Shown piece by piece: positions 33,477 through 42,047 of a DNA stretch of 64,000 nt. The notes under the pieces were generated by a model. The model saw only the letters and a list, made by a program, of their open reading frames with translations. It made no database searches and had not been told where the DNA came from. The translations under genes and the position numbers were made by a program. This DNA is from Streptomyces albiflavescens. GTDB lineage: Bacteria; Actinomycetota; Actinomycetes; Streptomycetales; Streptomycetaceae. The stretch lies in the NCBI RefSeq assembly GCF_014645835.1, contig NZ_BMMM01000007.1, positions 1-64,000 on the forward strand. Reading direction: 5' to 3'. Each line of letters opens with the position of its first letter. Within the stretch, counting starts at the first letter, position 1.

Positions 33477-33518
33477 GTGATGCGGATCACGTAACCAGAA
33501 GTGACGATTCGACTTCTG
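33477..33518 (-). promoter_or_regulatory. CRP-like palindrome and second inverted repeat upstream of DUF485-actP
   Basis: GTGA-TGCGGA-TCAC (33477-33490) has the half-sites and 6-bp spacer of CRP/FNR-family operators. Next to it CAGAAGT-N9-ACTTCTG (33496-33518) is a second perfect inverted repeat. CRP control of acetate genes is known elsewhere; here it is inference. Confidence 0.5.
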
Positions 33519-33746
33519 TGCGTAATCCAGTAGGGGGCTCGATCGTCCTCGGGCTCCCTGCTCAAGGTCACGGCGCCACGCGTGGACCGGTTCAACTCCC
33601 CCGACTTCTTTCGGAAGTCATCGACGAAAGTCATTGCTGGCCAGGTCGGACGGGGGATAGCTTCGGCCTGCACCACTCCGTCATGTACCTGCCCGAGCAC
33701 CACCTGTGTTCGGGCAGCTCCGTTTTCCGGATGATGTGGAGATCCC

Positions 33747-35273
33747 ATGGCTCATCTGCGATCCAGACGCCGCCTCGCCCTGGCCGTGCCGGTCGTCCTG
33801 TCGCTCACCGCCTCGCTCGGCTTCCTGCCGGGCGCCGCGTCGGCCGCCCCGCTCACGGCGTCCGCCGCGACGAGCGCGGACGGTCCGAACCTGGCGTACG
33901 TGGTCAACACCAAGACGGACCACGGCACAATCGAGTCGGTGAAGAGGGCGATCGCGGCGGCCGACGGCACCGTCGTCATCGCGTACGAGAAGATCGGTGT
34001 GATCGTCGTCCATTCCGCCAACCCGGACTTCGGGAAGCAGATCCGGGCGGTACGCGGAGTGCAGTCGGCGGGCGCGACGCGGACGACGCCGCTGACGCCC
34101 GCGGGGACGACGGACGAGGGCGCGGCGCAGGTACTGTCGGCCGCGCAGGCCGCCAAGGTCTCGCAGAGCGCCACCACGGGCGAGGAGCCCCTCGAGGCCG
34201 ACCAGTGGGACCTGCGCGCGATAGGCGCCGACAAGGCCGCGAAGATCAATCCTGGCAGCAAGAACGTGACGGTGGCCGTGATCGACGTCGGCGTCGACGA
34301 CACCCACCCGGACATCGCCCCGAACTTCTCCGCCTCGCAGTCCGCGAACTGCGTGGGCGGCAAGCCGGACACCTCGTACGGCGCCTGGCGTCCCGTGGAC
34401 GCCGACCACTACCACGGCACGCATGTCGCGGGCGAGATCGCCGCGGCCCGCAATGGCATCGGCGTGGCGGGCGTCGCGCCCGGCGTGAAGGTCGCGGGCA
34501 TCACGGTGGCCGAACCGGACTCCACCCAGCTCTTCTTCCCGGAGAGCGTCGTCTGCGCCTTCGTCTTCGCCGCCGATCACGGCGTGGAGATCACCAACAA
34601 CAGCTATTACGTGGACCCGTGGCTCTACAACTGCCTGGACGACCCCGATCAGCGGGCCATCGTCGACGCGGTGAACCGGGCCCAGCTGTACGCCCAGAAG
34701 AAGGGCACCCTGAACGTCGCGGCGGCGGGCAACTCCAACGACGACCTCGACTCGGACGCGCTCACCGACGCTTCCAGCCCCGACGACTCGACCCCGGTCA
34801 CCCGCACGGTCGACCCGCACAAGTGCTTCGACGTGCCGACCCAGCTGCCGGGCGTCGTCACGGTGAGCTCGACCGGCGTCAAGGGCGCCAAGTCGTACTT
34901 CTCCAGCTACGGTGACGGCGTGATCGACGTCGCGGCGCCGGGCGGCGACAAGTACCAGATCCCGGACACACCGTCGATGAACGGCCGCATCCTCTCCACG
35001 ATGCCGAACAACCAGTACGGCTTCCTGCAGGGCACCTCCATGGCGACGCCGCACGTCGCCGGTGTCGCGGCGCTGCTGAAGTCCAAGTACCCCAGCGCCA
35101 CCCCGGCCCAGCTCCAGGCGCTGCTCAAGGCCGAGGCGGACAACCCGGGTTGCCCGACCGACCCGTACGACGGGAACGGCGACGGCGTCGTGGACGCCAC
35201 CTGCGTGGGCGGCAAGCGCGTGAACGGCTTCTATGGGTCCGGGATCGTGAACGCGCTCCGAGCGGTCAAGTAA
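33747..35273 (+). CDS. Secreted S8 (subtilisin-like) serine protease 1
   Basis: 508 aa preproprotease. Signal peptide to about residue 33 (LALAVPVVLSLTASLGFLPG..ASA); I9-like propeptide (about 50-112); catalytic domain with D180 in AVIDVGVDDTHPD, H223 in HGTHVAG and the Ser in GTSMATPHVAG. The Asp motif is DVG where most subtilases have DTG. Several Cys suggest disulfides (NCVGGKPD; YNCLDDPDQ; HKCFDVPTQ). Extracellular. Followed by a paralogue with identical length and motif spacing, 98 bp downstream on the same strand. Confidence 0.93.
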   Translation: MAHLRSRRRLALAVPVVLSLTASLGFLPGAASAAPLTASAATSADGPNLAYVVNTKTDHGTIESVKRAIAAADGTVVIAYEKIGVIVVHSANPDFGKQIRAVRGVQSAGATRTTPLTPAGTTDEGAAQVLSAAQAAKVSQSATTGEEPLEADQWDLRAIGADKAAKINPGSKNVTVAVIDVGVDDTHPDIAPNFSASQSANCVGGKPDTSYGAWRPVDADHYHGTHVAGEIAAARNGIGVAGVAPGVKVAGITVAEPDSTQLFFPESVVCAFVFAADHGVEITNNSYYVDPWLYNCLDDPDQRAIVDAVNRAQLYAQKKGTLNVAAAGNSNDDLDSDALTDASSPDDSTPVTRTVDPHKCFDVPTQLPGVVTVSSTGVKGAKSYFSSYGDGVIDVAAPGGDKYQIPDTPSMNGRILSTMPNNQYGFLQGTSMATPHVAGVAALLKSKYPSATPAQLQALLKAEADNPGCPTDPYDGNGDGVVDATCVGGKRVNGFYGSGIVNALRAVK

Positions 35274-35371
35274 TCCGTTGCCGATCGTTGGATCAAGTAA
35301 CCGCCGATGACCGCCGGTTGAGCTTCCGCACGGCTCGTACAGCTCGTCCCGCGAATCGAACTGGAGACTTC

Positions 35372-36898
35372 ATGACAGCGCCCTACAAGCGCTCCCGTCG
35401 CGCCATAGCGATCCCGCTCGGGATGGCCACGGCGACGGCCCTCGCCTTCCTGCCGAACGCCACCGCATCGGCACAGGAGGCACCCCAGCAGGTTGCCGCC
35501 ACCGACGCGACCTCGCTCAGCTATGTCGTCAACGTCCGCCCCGGACACGGCATTTCCGCCTCCGTGGAAAAGGCCGTCGCCGAGGCGGGCGGCACCATCG
35601 TGACGTCGTACGACCAGATCGGCGTGATCGTCGTACACTCGTCGAACGCCGACTTCGCCAGGACGATCCGTGGCGTACACGGCGTGGAATCGGCGGGGAA
35701 CACGCGCAACGCGCCGCTGCCGGCCCAGTCGACCACCGACGTGGGCACGCCGCAGGCGCTCACCGCCCAGCAGGAGCAGGTCGCGACCGCCGAAGCCGCC
35801 GATGGGCAGGACCCGTTGGAGCCCTTGCAGTGGGACCTGCCCGCCATCAAGGCGGACAAGGCGCACGAGAAGACGCTCGGCAGCAGCAAGGTCACCGTCG
35901 CCGTGATCGACACCGGTGTCGACGACACGCACCCCGACATCGCGCCCAACTTCGACCGCGACGCCTCCGTCAACTGTGTGTCGGGCAAGCCGGACACGGC
36001 CGACGGGGCCTGGCGGCCCACCGCCGCGGAGAGCCCGCACGGCACGCACGTGGCGGGTGAGATCGCGGGCGCCAAGAACGGCGTCGGCATCACCGGTGTC
36101 GCGCCGGGCGTGAAGGTCGCCGGCATCAAGGTGGCCACCACGGCCGGCTACTTCTACACGGAGGCCGTGGTCTGCGGCTTCGTGTGGGCGGCCGAGCACG
36201 GCGTCGACGTCACCAACAACAGCTATTACACCGACCCCTGGTACTTCAACTGCAAGGACGACCCGGATCAGAAGGCCCTGGTCGACGCGATCACTCGCGC
36301 CTCGCGGTACGCGGAGAAGAAGGGCGCGGTCAACGTCGCGGCGGCGGGCAACGAGAGCTACGACCTGGCCGCCGACTCGATCACCGACCCGGTCTCCCCG
36401 AACGACGGAACCCCGTCGGACCGGGTGATCGACCCGTCCAAGTGCTATGACATTCCGACCCAGTTGCCGGGCGTCGTCACGGTCGCGGCGACGGGTGCGA
36501 AGGGCATCAAGTCGTCCTTCTCCAACTACGGCCTGGGCGTCATCGACATCGCCGCACCCGGCGGCGACTCGACGCGCTACCAGACGCCGGCCCCGCCCGC
36601 CACGAGCGGTCTGATCCTGGGCCCGCTGCCCGGCGGCAAGTGGGGCTACATGGCCGGTACGTCGATGGCGACCCCGCATGTCGCGGGCGTGGCAGCCCTC
36701 ATCAAGTCGACGCACCCGTACGCCCCCGCCGCACTGGTGAAGGCCCTGCTGTACGCCGAGGCCGATGCCACACCGTGCACCGACCCGTACGACATCGACA
36801 GCGACGGCAAGGTCGACGCGGTGTGCGAGGGGTCGAAGAACTACAACGGCTTCTACGGCTGGGGCACGGCGGACGCGTTGGACGCGGTGACGAAGTAG
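35372..36898 (+). CDS. Secreted S8 serine protease 2 (tandem paralogue)
   Basis: 508 aa. Signal peptide (AIAIPLGMATATALAFLPN, cleaved near ASAQE), I9-like propeptide, catalytic D180 (canonical DTG), H223 (HGTHVAG) and Ser in GTSMATPHVAG. Colinear with protease 1: D and H fall at the same residue numbers and Cys motifs match (NCVSGKPD, FNCKDDPDQ, SKCYDIPTQ). A tandem gene duplication with substantial divergence. ATG 35372 follows CTGGAGAC. Ends in a strong hairpin at 36918-36946. Confidence 0.93.
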   Translation: MTAPYKRSRRAIAIPLGMATATALAFLPNATASAQEAPQQVAATDATSLSYVVNVRPGHGISASVEKAVAEAGGTIVTSYDQIGVIVVHSSNADFARTIRGVHGVESAGNTRNAPLPAQSTTDVGTPQALTAQQEQVATAEAADGQDPLEPLQWDLPAIKADKAHEKTLGSSKVTVAVIDTGVDDTHPDIAPNFDRDASVNCVSGKPDTADGAWRPTAAESPHGTHVAGEIAGAKNGVGITGVAPGVKVAGIKVATTAGYFYTEAVVCGFVWAAEHGVDVTNNSYYTDPWYFNCKDDPDQKALVDAITRASRYAEKKGAVNVAAAGNESYDLAADSITDPVSPNDGTPSDRVIDPSKCYDIPTQLPGVVTVAATGAKGIKSSFSNYGLGVIDIAAPGGDSTRYQTPAPPATSGLILGPLPGGKWGYMAGTSMATPHVAGVAALIKSTHPYAPAALVKALLYAEADATPCTDPYDIDSDGKVDAVCEGSKNYNGFYGWGTADALDAVTK

Positions 36899-36917
36899 GG
36901 CTCTTGTGCAGATGGTT

Positions 36918-36946
36918 CGGGCCGGGCGGACGATCCGCCCGGCCCG
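36918..36946 (+). terminator. Terminator of the protease pair
   Basis: Perfect 13-bp stem CGGGCCGGGCGGA (36918-36930) / TCCGCCCGGCCCG (36934-36946), 3-nt loop. Confidence 0.85.
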
Positions 36947-36973
36947 GCCGTCCCGTACGGCAGGATCTTCGGC

Positions 36974-37504
36974 ATGCATGTGTACGAAGATCCCGCGACC
37001 TGGACTCCCGAACCGGTCCGGCCCAGGTGGCAGTTGGTGCTCCGTTTCATGGCGACCGTGGTGTACGTCCCGGTGCTGTGCGTAGTGGGCGTGGCGACGG
37101 TGCTCGCCTTCTTCGCGATCGGTCTCCTGGTGGAGGTGATCGCCGCGTTCAGCGAGCGCGTCGAGCACGACTTCACAGAGTTCATGGGCCGGACGCTGGA
37201 CCGGCTCGGTGACCTGGCCTCCTGGTGCGTGTGGTGGCCCGAGGTGCGGCACGAGGGCGACACCGACTACTACAGGGCGCGGGTCGACAAGGCGGTCGCC
37301 GGGTGGACCGCGGCGGCCTCGGCGCCGCGCAGGCCGAAGAAGGCGAAGCCGCCGGTCGAGTGCGCGATACCGCTGCACATCTACCGGGGCGTCGGCGGGA
37401 GTTACGTCGCCGAAGTCGCGCTCGCCCAGGGATGGGAGCTGCGCCCGACGGACGCACGCAAGGAGGTGCGCCTGTGGTGGGCGGCCGCCTCTCATGTTGA
37501 TTGA
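36974..37504 (+). CDS. Membrane-associated protein of unknown function
   Basis: 176 aa. Residues 20-55 form one or two helices (LRFMATVVYVPVLCVVGVATVLAFFAIGL); the rest is soluble, with Trp-rich WCVWWPEVRHEGDTDYYRAR and a C-terminal domain HIYRGVGGSYVAEVALAQGW. The C-terminal residues look like a compact sensor or effector domain, not a family I know. Probably leaderless: CAGGAT lies 7 bp before ATG 36974 and no ribosome-binding site is seen. Confidence 0.72.
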   Translation: MHVYEDPATWTPEPVRPRWQLVLRFMATVVYVPVLCVVGVATVLAFFAIGLLVEVIAAFSERVEHDFTEFMGRTLDRLGDLASWCVWWPEVRHEGDTDYYRARVDKAVAGWTAAASAPRRPKKAKPPVECAIPLHIYRGVGGSYVAEVALAQGWELRPTDARKEVRLWWAAASHVD

Positions 37505-37526
37505 GTCCACCCGGCATAGTGCCTGT

Positions 37527-38951
37527 ATGACGCATTCACCGATGGTTGCCGTGTGGGAGGAGTTGGGCGGAGATCCCGCCCTGCTCCCCCGGGTTTCGAC
37601 CGTTGCGCGGGAGGGAGCGCTGGAGGCCCGGCTGCCCGTGCGGGAGTTGGCGAGGGCCTGTGTGGCGGCGTGCGCGCTCGCGGCCGCCGAGCTGGGTGCG
37701 CGGCGGGCCGGACTCCCGGAGGTGCCCGCGGTGCGCGTGGACGACGGGGCCGTGGCCACCGCGTTCGTCAGCGAGCGGCATCTGCAGATCGACGGCCGGG
37801 CGCCGGTCAGCTTCGCGCCGTTGTCGCGGTTCTGGCGGACGGCGGACGGCTGGGTGCGGACGCACGCGAACTATCCGCATCACCGGGCACGGCTGCTGGC
37901 CGCGTTGGGGCTGGCGGACGACGCGACGGTGGCGGACGTCGACGGCCTGTTCGCCGAGCGGTCCGCGGCGGAGGTGGAGGAGACGGTGTACGGCGCCGGA
38001 GGCCTCGCCGTCGCGCTGCGCACGGCCAAGGAGTGGGCCGCGCACGAGCAGGGGATCGCGGTGGCCGGGCGGCCGTTGATCGAGCGTGAACGCGTGGGCA
38101 CCGCACGCGTGCGTGTGCTCCCCCCGCTCGACGGCGACCCGCTGCTGCCCGCCGCCGGGGTGCGCGTCCTGGACCTGACCCGGGTCATCGCGGGCCCGGT
38201 CGCCACCCGCACACTCGCCCTGCTGGGCGCGGACGTGCTGCGCGTGGACGCACCGCGGCTTCCCGAAGACCCCGACGCGCACGCGGACACCGGGTTCGGG
38301 AAGCGGTCGACGACGCTGGACCTGGCGACCGACCGGAGCACGTTCGAGAGGCTGCTCGCCACGGCGGACGTCGTCGTCACCGGGTACCGGCCCGGCGCGC
38401 TGGACCGGTACGGGCTCTCTCCCGAGGCACTGGCCGAGCGCAAACCCGGGCTGATCGTGGCGCAGTTGTCGGCGTGGGGAGCCTACGGGCCGTGGGGTGA
38501 GCGGCGGGGTTTCGACAGCCTGGTGCAGGTGGCCACCGGGATCGCCGCGACGGAGGGCTCGCCGGACCAGCCGGGTGCGCTGCCCGCGCAGGCCCTCGAC
38601 CACGGGACGGGCTATCTGCTGGCGGCGGCCGTGCTGCGCGCGCTGACCGAGCGGTCGGAGCAAGGGGACGGCCGCGTCGTGCGACTGGCGCTGGCGCGGA
38701 CGGCGGCCTGGCTCACGGACGGGATCGAGCAGGACGAGGCAGGGCCGGTCGAGCGAGATGAGGCGGCGCCCGTCGAGCGGCAAAGGGCGCAGGACCTGGC
38801 GTACCACCGGCCCGATGCCTGGCTCGCCGAGCGGGACAGCGGGATCGGACGGCTGCGGTACGCCCTGCCGCCGGTCTCCTTCGCGGGCGGACCCGCCGAC
38901 TGGGCGCGACCGCCGGGGCCTTGGGGAACGGACTCGGCCCGGTGGGCCTGA
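37527..38951 (+). CDS. Class III (CaiB/BaiF family) CoA transferase
   Basis: 474 aa. The family III core is recognisable in the second half: GVRVLDLTRVIAGPVATRTLALLGADVLRVD, then FGKRSTTLDLATDR with the usual position of substrate contacts, and AQLSAWGAYGPWGERRGFDSL. Enzymes of this family move CoA between carboxylic acids; acyl group unknown. The N-terminal ~200 residues are a degenerate first half. ATG 37527 is preceded by CATAGT at leaderless spacing. The C-terminus (after about 395) is rich in EQDEAGPVERDEAAPVER repeats, and a 21-bp minisatellite begins just beyond the stop. Confidence 0.85.
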   Translation: MTHSPMVAVWEELGGDPALLPRVSTVAREGALEARLPVRELARACVAACALAAAELGARRAGLPEVPAVRVDDGAVATAFVSERHLQIDGRAPVSFAPLSRFWRTADGWVRTHANYPHHRARLLAALGLADDATVADVDGLFAERSAAEVEETVYGAGGLAVALRTAKEWAAHEQGIAVAGRPLIERERVGTARVRVLPPLDGDPLLPAAGVRVLDLTRVIAGPVATRTLALLGADVLRVDAPRLPEDPDAHADTGFGKRSTTLDLATDRSTFERLLATADVVVTGYRPGALDRYGLSPEALAERKPGLIVAQLSAWGAYGPWGERRGFDSLVQVATGIAATEGSPDQPGALPAQALDHGTGYLLAAAVLRALTERSEQGDGRVVRLALARTAAWLTDGIEQDEAGPVERDEAAPVERQRAQDLAYHRPDAWLAERDSGIGRLRYALPPVSFAGGPADWARPPGPWGTDSARWA

Positions 38952-39256
38952 GTCGGAGCCGGACGAACCCGGACCTGGCGCGGTCCGTCCTGGACCGGCC
39001 CCGGTCCGGCCCCAAAGGGGCTCGGTGCGACCCGGAGTGGGCTCGGTCCGACCCGGAGTTCGCTCGGTCCGACCCGGAGTTCGCTCGGTGCGACCCGGAG
39101 ACAGCTCGGTGCGACGCCGAATGGGCTCGGTCGGCCTGAGTCTCGGAGCGGGCTGAGTCTCGGAGCGGCCCGAAACGTACCTATGGGCGGAATGCCGTCC
39201 CACCAGTTGTTTCCGTCCACTTGCCCAGATCTGTAACGCCTGTTGAAGATCGTGAG
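38952..39256. other. Intergenic region dominated by 21-bp tandem repeats
   Basis: The 305 bp between the CoA-transferase and CopD-like genes consists largely of a 21-bp minisatellite (39020-39124). The last ~80 bp presumably carry the CopD promoter; no further gene is convincing. Confidence 0.6.
39020..39124 (+). repeat. 21-bp tandem repeat, five units
   Basis: Units begin at 39020, 39041, 39062, 39083 and 39104 and follow GCTCGGTSCGACCCGGAGTTC with few changes; a degenerate sixth starts at 39125. Because 21 is a multiple of three, several frames stay open and would encode heptapeptide repeats (for example DPEFARS). Confidence 0.95.
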
Positions 39257-40273
39257 GTGACGTTGACACGACGCCCAGCCGATGTGGCGGACGCCAGTGA
39301 GCCGGCGCGGCGCCGCGCCACCGGCCGGGCCGTCGCCGTGCTCGCCCTGGTGGCCGTCGCGGCCCTGCTCCCGCTGCTCGGCCCGCGTACCGCGCTGCAG
39401 GGTACGGGCGAGGCCGCGGCGCCCGGCGTCGGCGGCATCGCCGTGCTGCGTACGGTGCTGTTCGCGGCGCTGTGCGTCCCCGTGGGCGAACTGTTCGCGG
39501 CCCGGCTGGCCCGCCGCGTGCCGGGGGCGCCGCTGGAGGATGCGCCCCGCAGTTGGGCGCCCTACACCGCTGCCGCCGGTTTCGTCGCAGCGTTGGGGCT
39601 CGCCTCCGTCGTGGCGACCGGCAATCTGCTGCCGCACCACCTCTCCGACATGGACGTCGGCGGGCTCTACCGGACCCGGGAGGGCAAGCTGGCGCTGCTG
39701 GAGGTCAACGCGTTCGCGGTGGCATGGCTGTGCGCCCGCTCGCGCCGCCCGGGCACCCAGGTGTGGCCGCTGGCCGCGCTGGTGGTCGCGGAGGCGCTGC
39801 GCGCCCACCCCACGACGGAGCACAGCCCGCTGGTCGGCTCCGGCCTGACCCTCATTCATGTCACGTGCGCCGCGCTGTGGGCGGGCGGTCTGCTGCACGT
39901 CCTGCGGATGCTGCGGAGGTGGCGTGTCACGGCTTCGGAGGCAGGTGCCGCGCTGCTCGGCCGCTACGCGCGCGTGGCGGCCGTCCTGTTCGCGGCGATC
40001 ACCGCGACGGGCATCTGGAGCGCGCTGCGCCGTATGCCGCCCGGCACGGTCCTGGACCAGCTGACGTCGACGGCGTACGGGCGCACCCTGCTCGCCAAGG
40101 TGCTCGTGGTGGCCGCCGTCGCCGCCCTGGCCGTGTGGGCGCGACTGCGGCTGCGCCGGGCGGCGGACCCGCTCAGCGCCTGCTCCCCCGCGCGTGCGGA
40201 GGTCGTGGCACTGGGCGTGGTCGTCGCCGTTTCGGGTGTGCTGACGGCACTGCCGCTGCCGATCAGATGGTGA
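39257..40273 (+). CDS. CopD-like (copper resistance D family) membrane protein
   Basis: About 338 aa with eight to nine predicted helices. The C-terminal CopD domain is recognisable (LTLIHVTCAALWAGGLLHVL, then AVLFAAITATGIWSAL and GRTLLAKVLVVAAVAALAVW). CopD proteins are linked to periplasmic copper uptake; here no CopC partner is seen. Start uncertain: GTG 39257 chosen; an in-frame TTG at 39221 would add 12 residues. Converges with the alcohol dehydrogenase gene with only 3 bp between stops. Confidence 0.82.
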   Translation: MTLTRRPADVADASEPARRRATGRAVAVLALVAVAALLPLLGPRTALQGTGEAAAPGVGGIAVLRTVLFAALCVPVGELFAARLARRVPGAPLEDAPRSWAPYTAAAGFVAALGLASVVATGNLLPHHLSDMDVGGLYRTREGKLALLEVNAFAVAWLCARSRRPGTQVWPLAALVVAEALRAHPTTEHSPLVGSGLTLIHVTCAALWAGGLLHVLRMLRRWRVTASEAGAALLGRYARVAAVLFAAITATGIWSALRRMPPGTVLDQLTSTAYGRTLLAKVLVVAAVAALAVWARLRLRRAADPLSACSPARAEVVALGVVVAVSGVLTALPLPIRW

Positions 40274-40276
40274 CCG

Positions 40277-41320
40277 TCAGTTGGTGACGAGCACCTTGAG
40301 GGCAGTCCGCTCGTCCATCGCCTTGTAGCCGTCGGGCACACCCTCCATGCCCACGGTCATGTCGAAGACGGGCGACGGATCGATGGTCCCGTCGAGGACG
40401 TCGGGCAGCAGCTCCGGAATGTACGCGCGCACGGGCGCGACACCGCCGCGCAGGGCGATGTTCCGGTCGAACATGACGCCCAGGTCGAGGCCCGTACCGC
40501 TGCCGTGCGGAACGCCGACGAAACCGATGGCGCCGCCGTCGCGGGTGATGTTCACGGCCGTCTTCATGGACTGTTCGGTGCCGACCGCCTCGACGACACA
40601 GTGCGCGCCCTGGCCCCTGGTCAGCTCTCGCACGGCCTCGACCGCCGCGTCGCCGCGCTCGGCGACCACGTCCGTGGCGCCGAAGCGGCGCGCGATGTCC
40701 GTACGCACCTGGTGGCGTCCGAGCGCGATGATCCGCTCGGCACCGAGCCGCTTGGCGGCCAGCACTGCGCACAGCCCGACGGCCCCGTCGCCGACGACGG
40801 CGACGGTGGCGCCCTTCCGGGCCCCGGCGCCGAAGGCCGCGTGATGGCCGGTGCCCATGACGTCGGACAGCGTCAGCAGGGCCGACAACAGGTGGTCGTC
40901 GGAGGCCGCTTCCTTGGGCAGCTGGACGAGGGTGCCGTCGGCGAACGGCACGCGCACGGCCTCGCCCTGCCCGCCGTCGTACCCCACGGAACCCCAGAAG
41001 CCGCCGTGCTCGCACGACGTGGTGAGCCCCTCGCGGCAGTAGTCGCACACGCCGTCGGACCACATGAAGGGCGCGACGACCAGGTCACCGCGCCGGACGC
41101 CGGTCACCTCGGACCCGGTCTCCTCCACGATGCCGAGGAACTCGTGCCCGATCCGCTGCCCCGGCTGCCGGGCCGCCTCGCCGCGGTAGGCCCACAGGTC
41201 GCTGCCGCAGATACAGGCGCGCAGCACCCGTACCACCGCGTCGGTGGGCAGCTGCGCAATGGGCTCGGGCACGTCCTCCACACGCATGTCGTACGGGGCG
41301 TGGATGGTGGTGGCGCGCAT
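40277..41320 (-). CDS. Zinc-dependent alcohol dehydrogenase family protein
   Basis: 347 aa medium-chain dehydrogenase. Catalytic zinc ligands C38 (CICGSD) and H59-E60 (GHEF); structural-site cysteines C92, C95 and C103 (VCDYCREGLTTSC), where classical members have four; Rossmann motif VVGDGAVGLCAV. Substrate unknown. ATG 41320 follows AAGGACC. It precedes nothing on its own strand before the window's CopD gene; upstream lie the lysoplasmalogenase and hydroxylase genes in the same direction, possibly one unit. Confidence 0.92.
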   Translation of the reverse strand: MRATTIHAPYDMRVEDVPEPIAQLPTDAVVRVLRACICGSDLWAYRGEAARQPGQRIGHEFLGIVEETGSEVTGVRRGDLVVAPFMWSDGVCDYCREGLTTSCEHGGFWGSVGYDGGQGEAVRVPFADGTLVQLPKEAASDDHLLSALLTLSDVMGTGHHAAFGAGARKGATVAVVGDGAVGLCAVLAAKRLGAERIIALGRHQVRTDIARRFGATDVVAERGDAAVEAVRELTRGQGAHCVVEAVGTEQSMKTAVNITRDGGAIGFVGVPHGSGTGLDLGVMFDRNIALRGGVAPVRAYIPELLPDVLDGTIDPSPVFDMTVGMEGVPDGYKAMDERTALKVLVTN

Positions 41321-41360
41321 GTCGAGGGTCCTTCTCGTGCGGGGCGTCGGTGAGATGCGC

Positions 41361-42047
41361 TCAGGGGGTGGTTGAGCGCATCTCACCGTACGCCGCCGTC
41401 GGCGCGGGGCGCGCGCCGAGGGTGCCCAGCACGCCTCGGACCAGTAGATACTGTGCCGCGGCGTAGGTGAGCATGATCCAGAAGTCCGGCCTCGGGAGCT
41501 GCGGCCAGTCGGCGACTCCGGTGGCGATGAGCGTGTCCGAGAGCATGAAGAGGGCGCCGCCGAGACCCGCGACGAGCCCGAGCCTGCCGGCCCCGTACGC
41601 CATCGCGGTCAGCAGCAGACTGTAGCCCGCGACGGGGATGCGCAGACCGGAGGGCAGGTCGGGCCACATGAGGGCGACGGTGGCGACCAGAGCGACGACG
41701 TAGCCCCCAGCGAGCCAGTCTCCACGCGCGCGTGGAGCGCCTTTTCCGACACGGGGCTTGAAGAGGGCGAGGTAGCACATGTGTCCCGCCGCGAAGGAGG
41801 CCATCCCCAGGAGGAACGCCGGGTCGGCGTCGGACAGGAGCAGTACGTCGCCGCCCCAGCCGCAGAGCAGGGCCGCGACCAGGAGCCGCGGGCCGCCGCG
41901 TACGCCCGCGTGGGCGGCGAGCAGCGGCATCAGGAGCGGCTTGGCGATCCCGTGCCCGAGGTCGTACCCGGCGGCCAGGGAGACGACGTCGACGACCACC
42001 GCGAGAGCGAAGGCGACGAGCAGCACGCGCGCGAGGCGTGGTCTCAC
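41361..42047 (-). CDS. Lysoplasmalogenase family (YhhN/TMEM86) membrane protein
   Basis: 228 aa with about eight helices. YhhN-type features: LLMPLLAAHAG, LLCGWGGDVLLL, FLLGMASFAAGHMCYLALF with conserved Asp/His residues in membrane. Eukaryotic homologues hydrolyse the vinyl-ether bond of lysoplasmalogens. The start GTG 42047 overlaps the hydroxylase stop (GTGA), so the two are co-translated, suggesting action on related lipids. An Arg-rich upstream extension was rejected. Confidence 0.87.
   Translation of the reverse strand: MRPRLARVLLVAFALAVVVDVVSLAAGYDLGHGIAKPLLMPLLAAHAGVRGGPRLLVAALLCGWGGDVLLLSDADPAFLLGMASFAAGHMCYLALFKPRVGKGAPRARGDWLAGGYVVALVATVALMWPDLPSGLRIPVAGYSLLLTAMAYGAGRLGLVAGLGGALFMLSDTLIATGVADWPQLPRPDFWIMLTYAAAQYLLVRGVLGTLGARPAPTAAYGEMRSTTP

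Noticed and set aside
39020..39124. CRISPR array
   Set aside because: The 21-bp units are directly tandem without spacers and no cas genes are present; a minisatellite explains it.
38612..39898. 428-codon leftward ORF over the CoA transferase end and minisatellite
   Set aside because: Open because of the 21-bp repeats and high GC; no recognisable domain, and it overlaps two supported genes.
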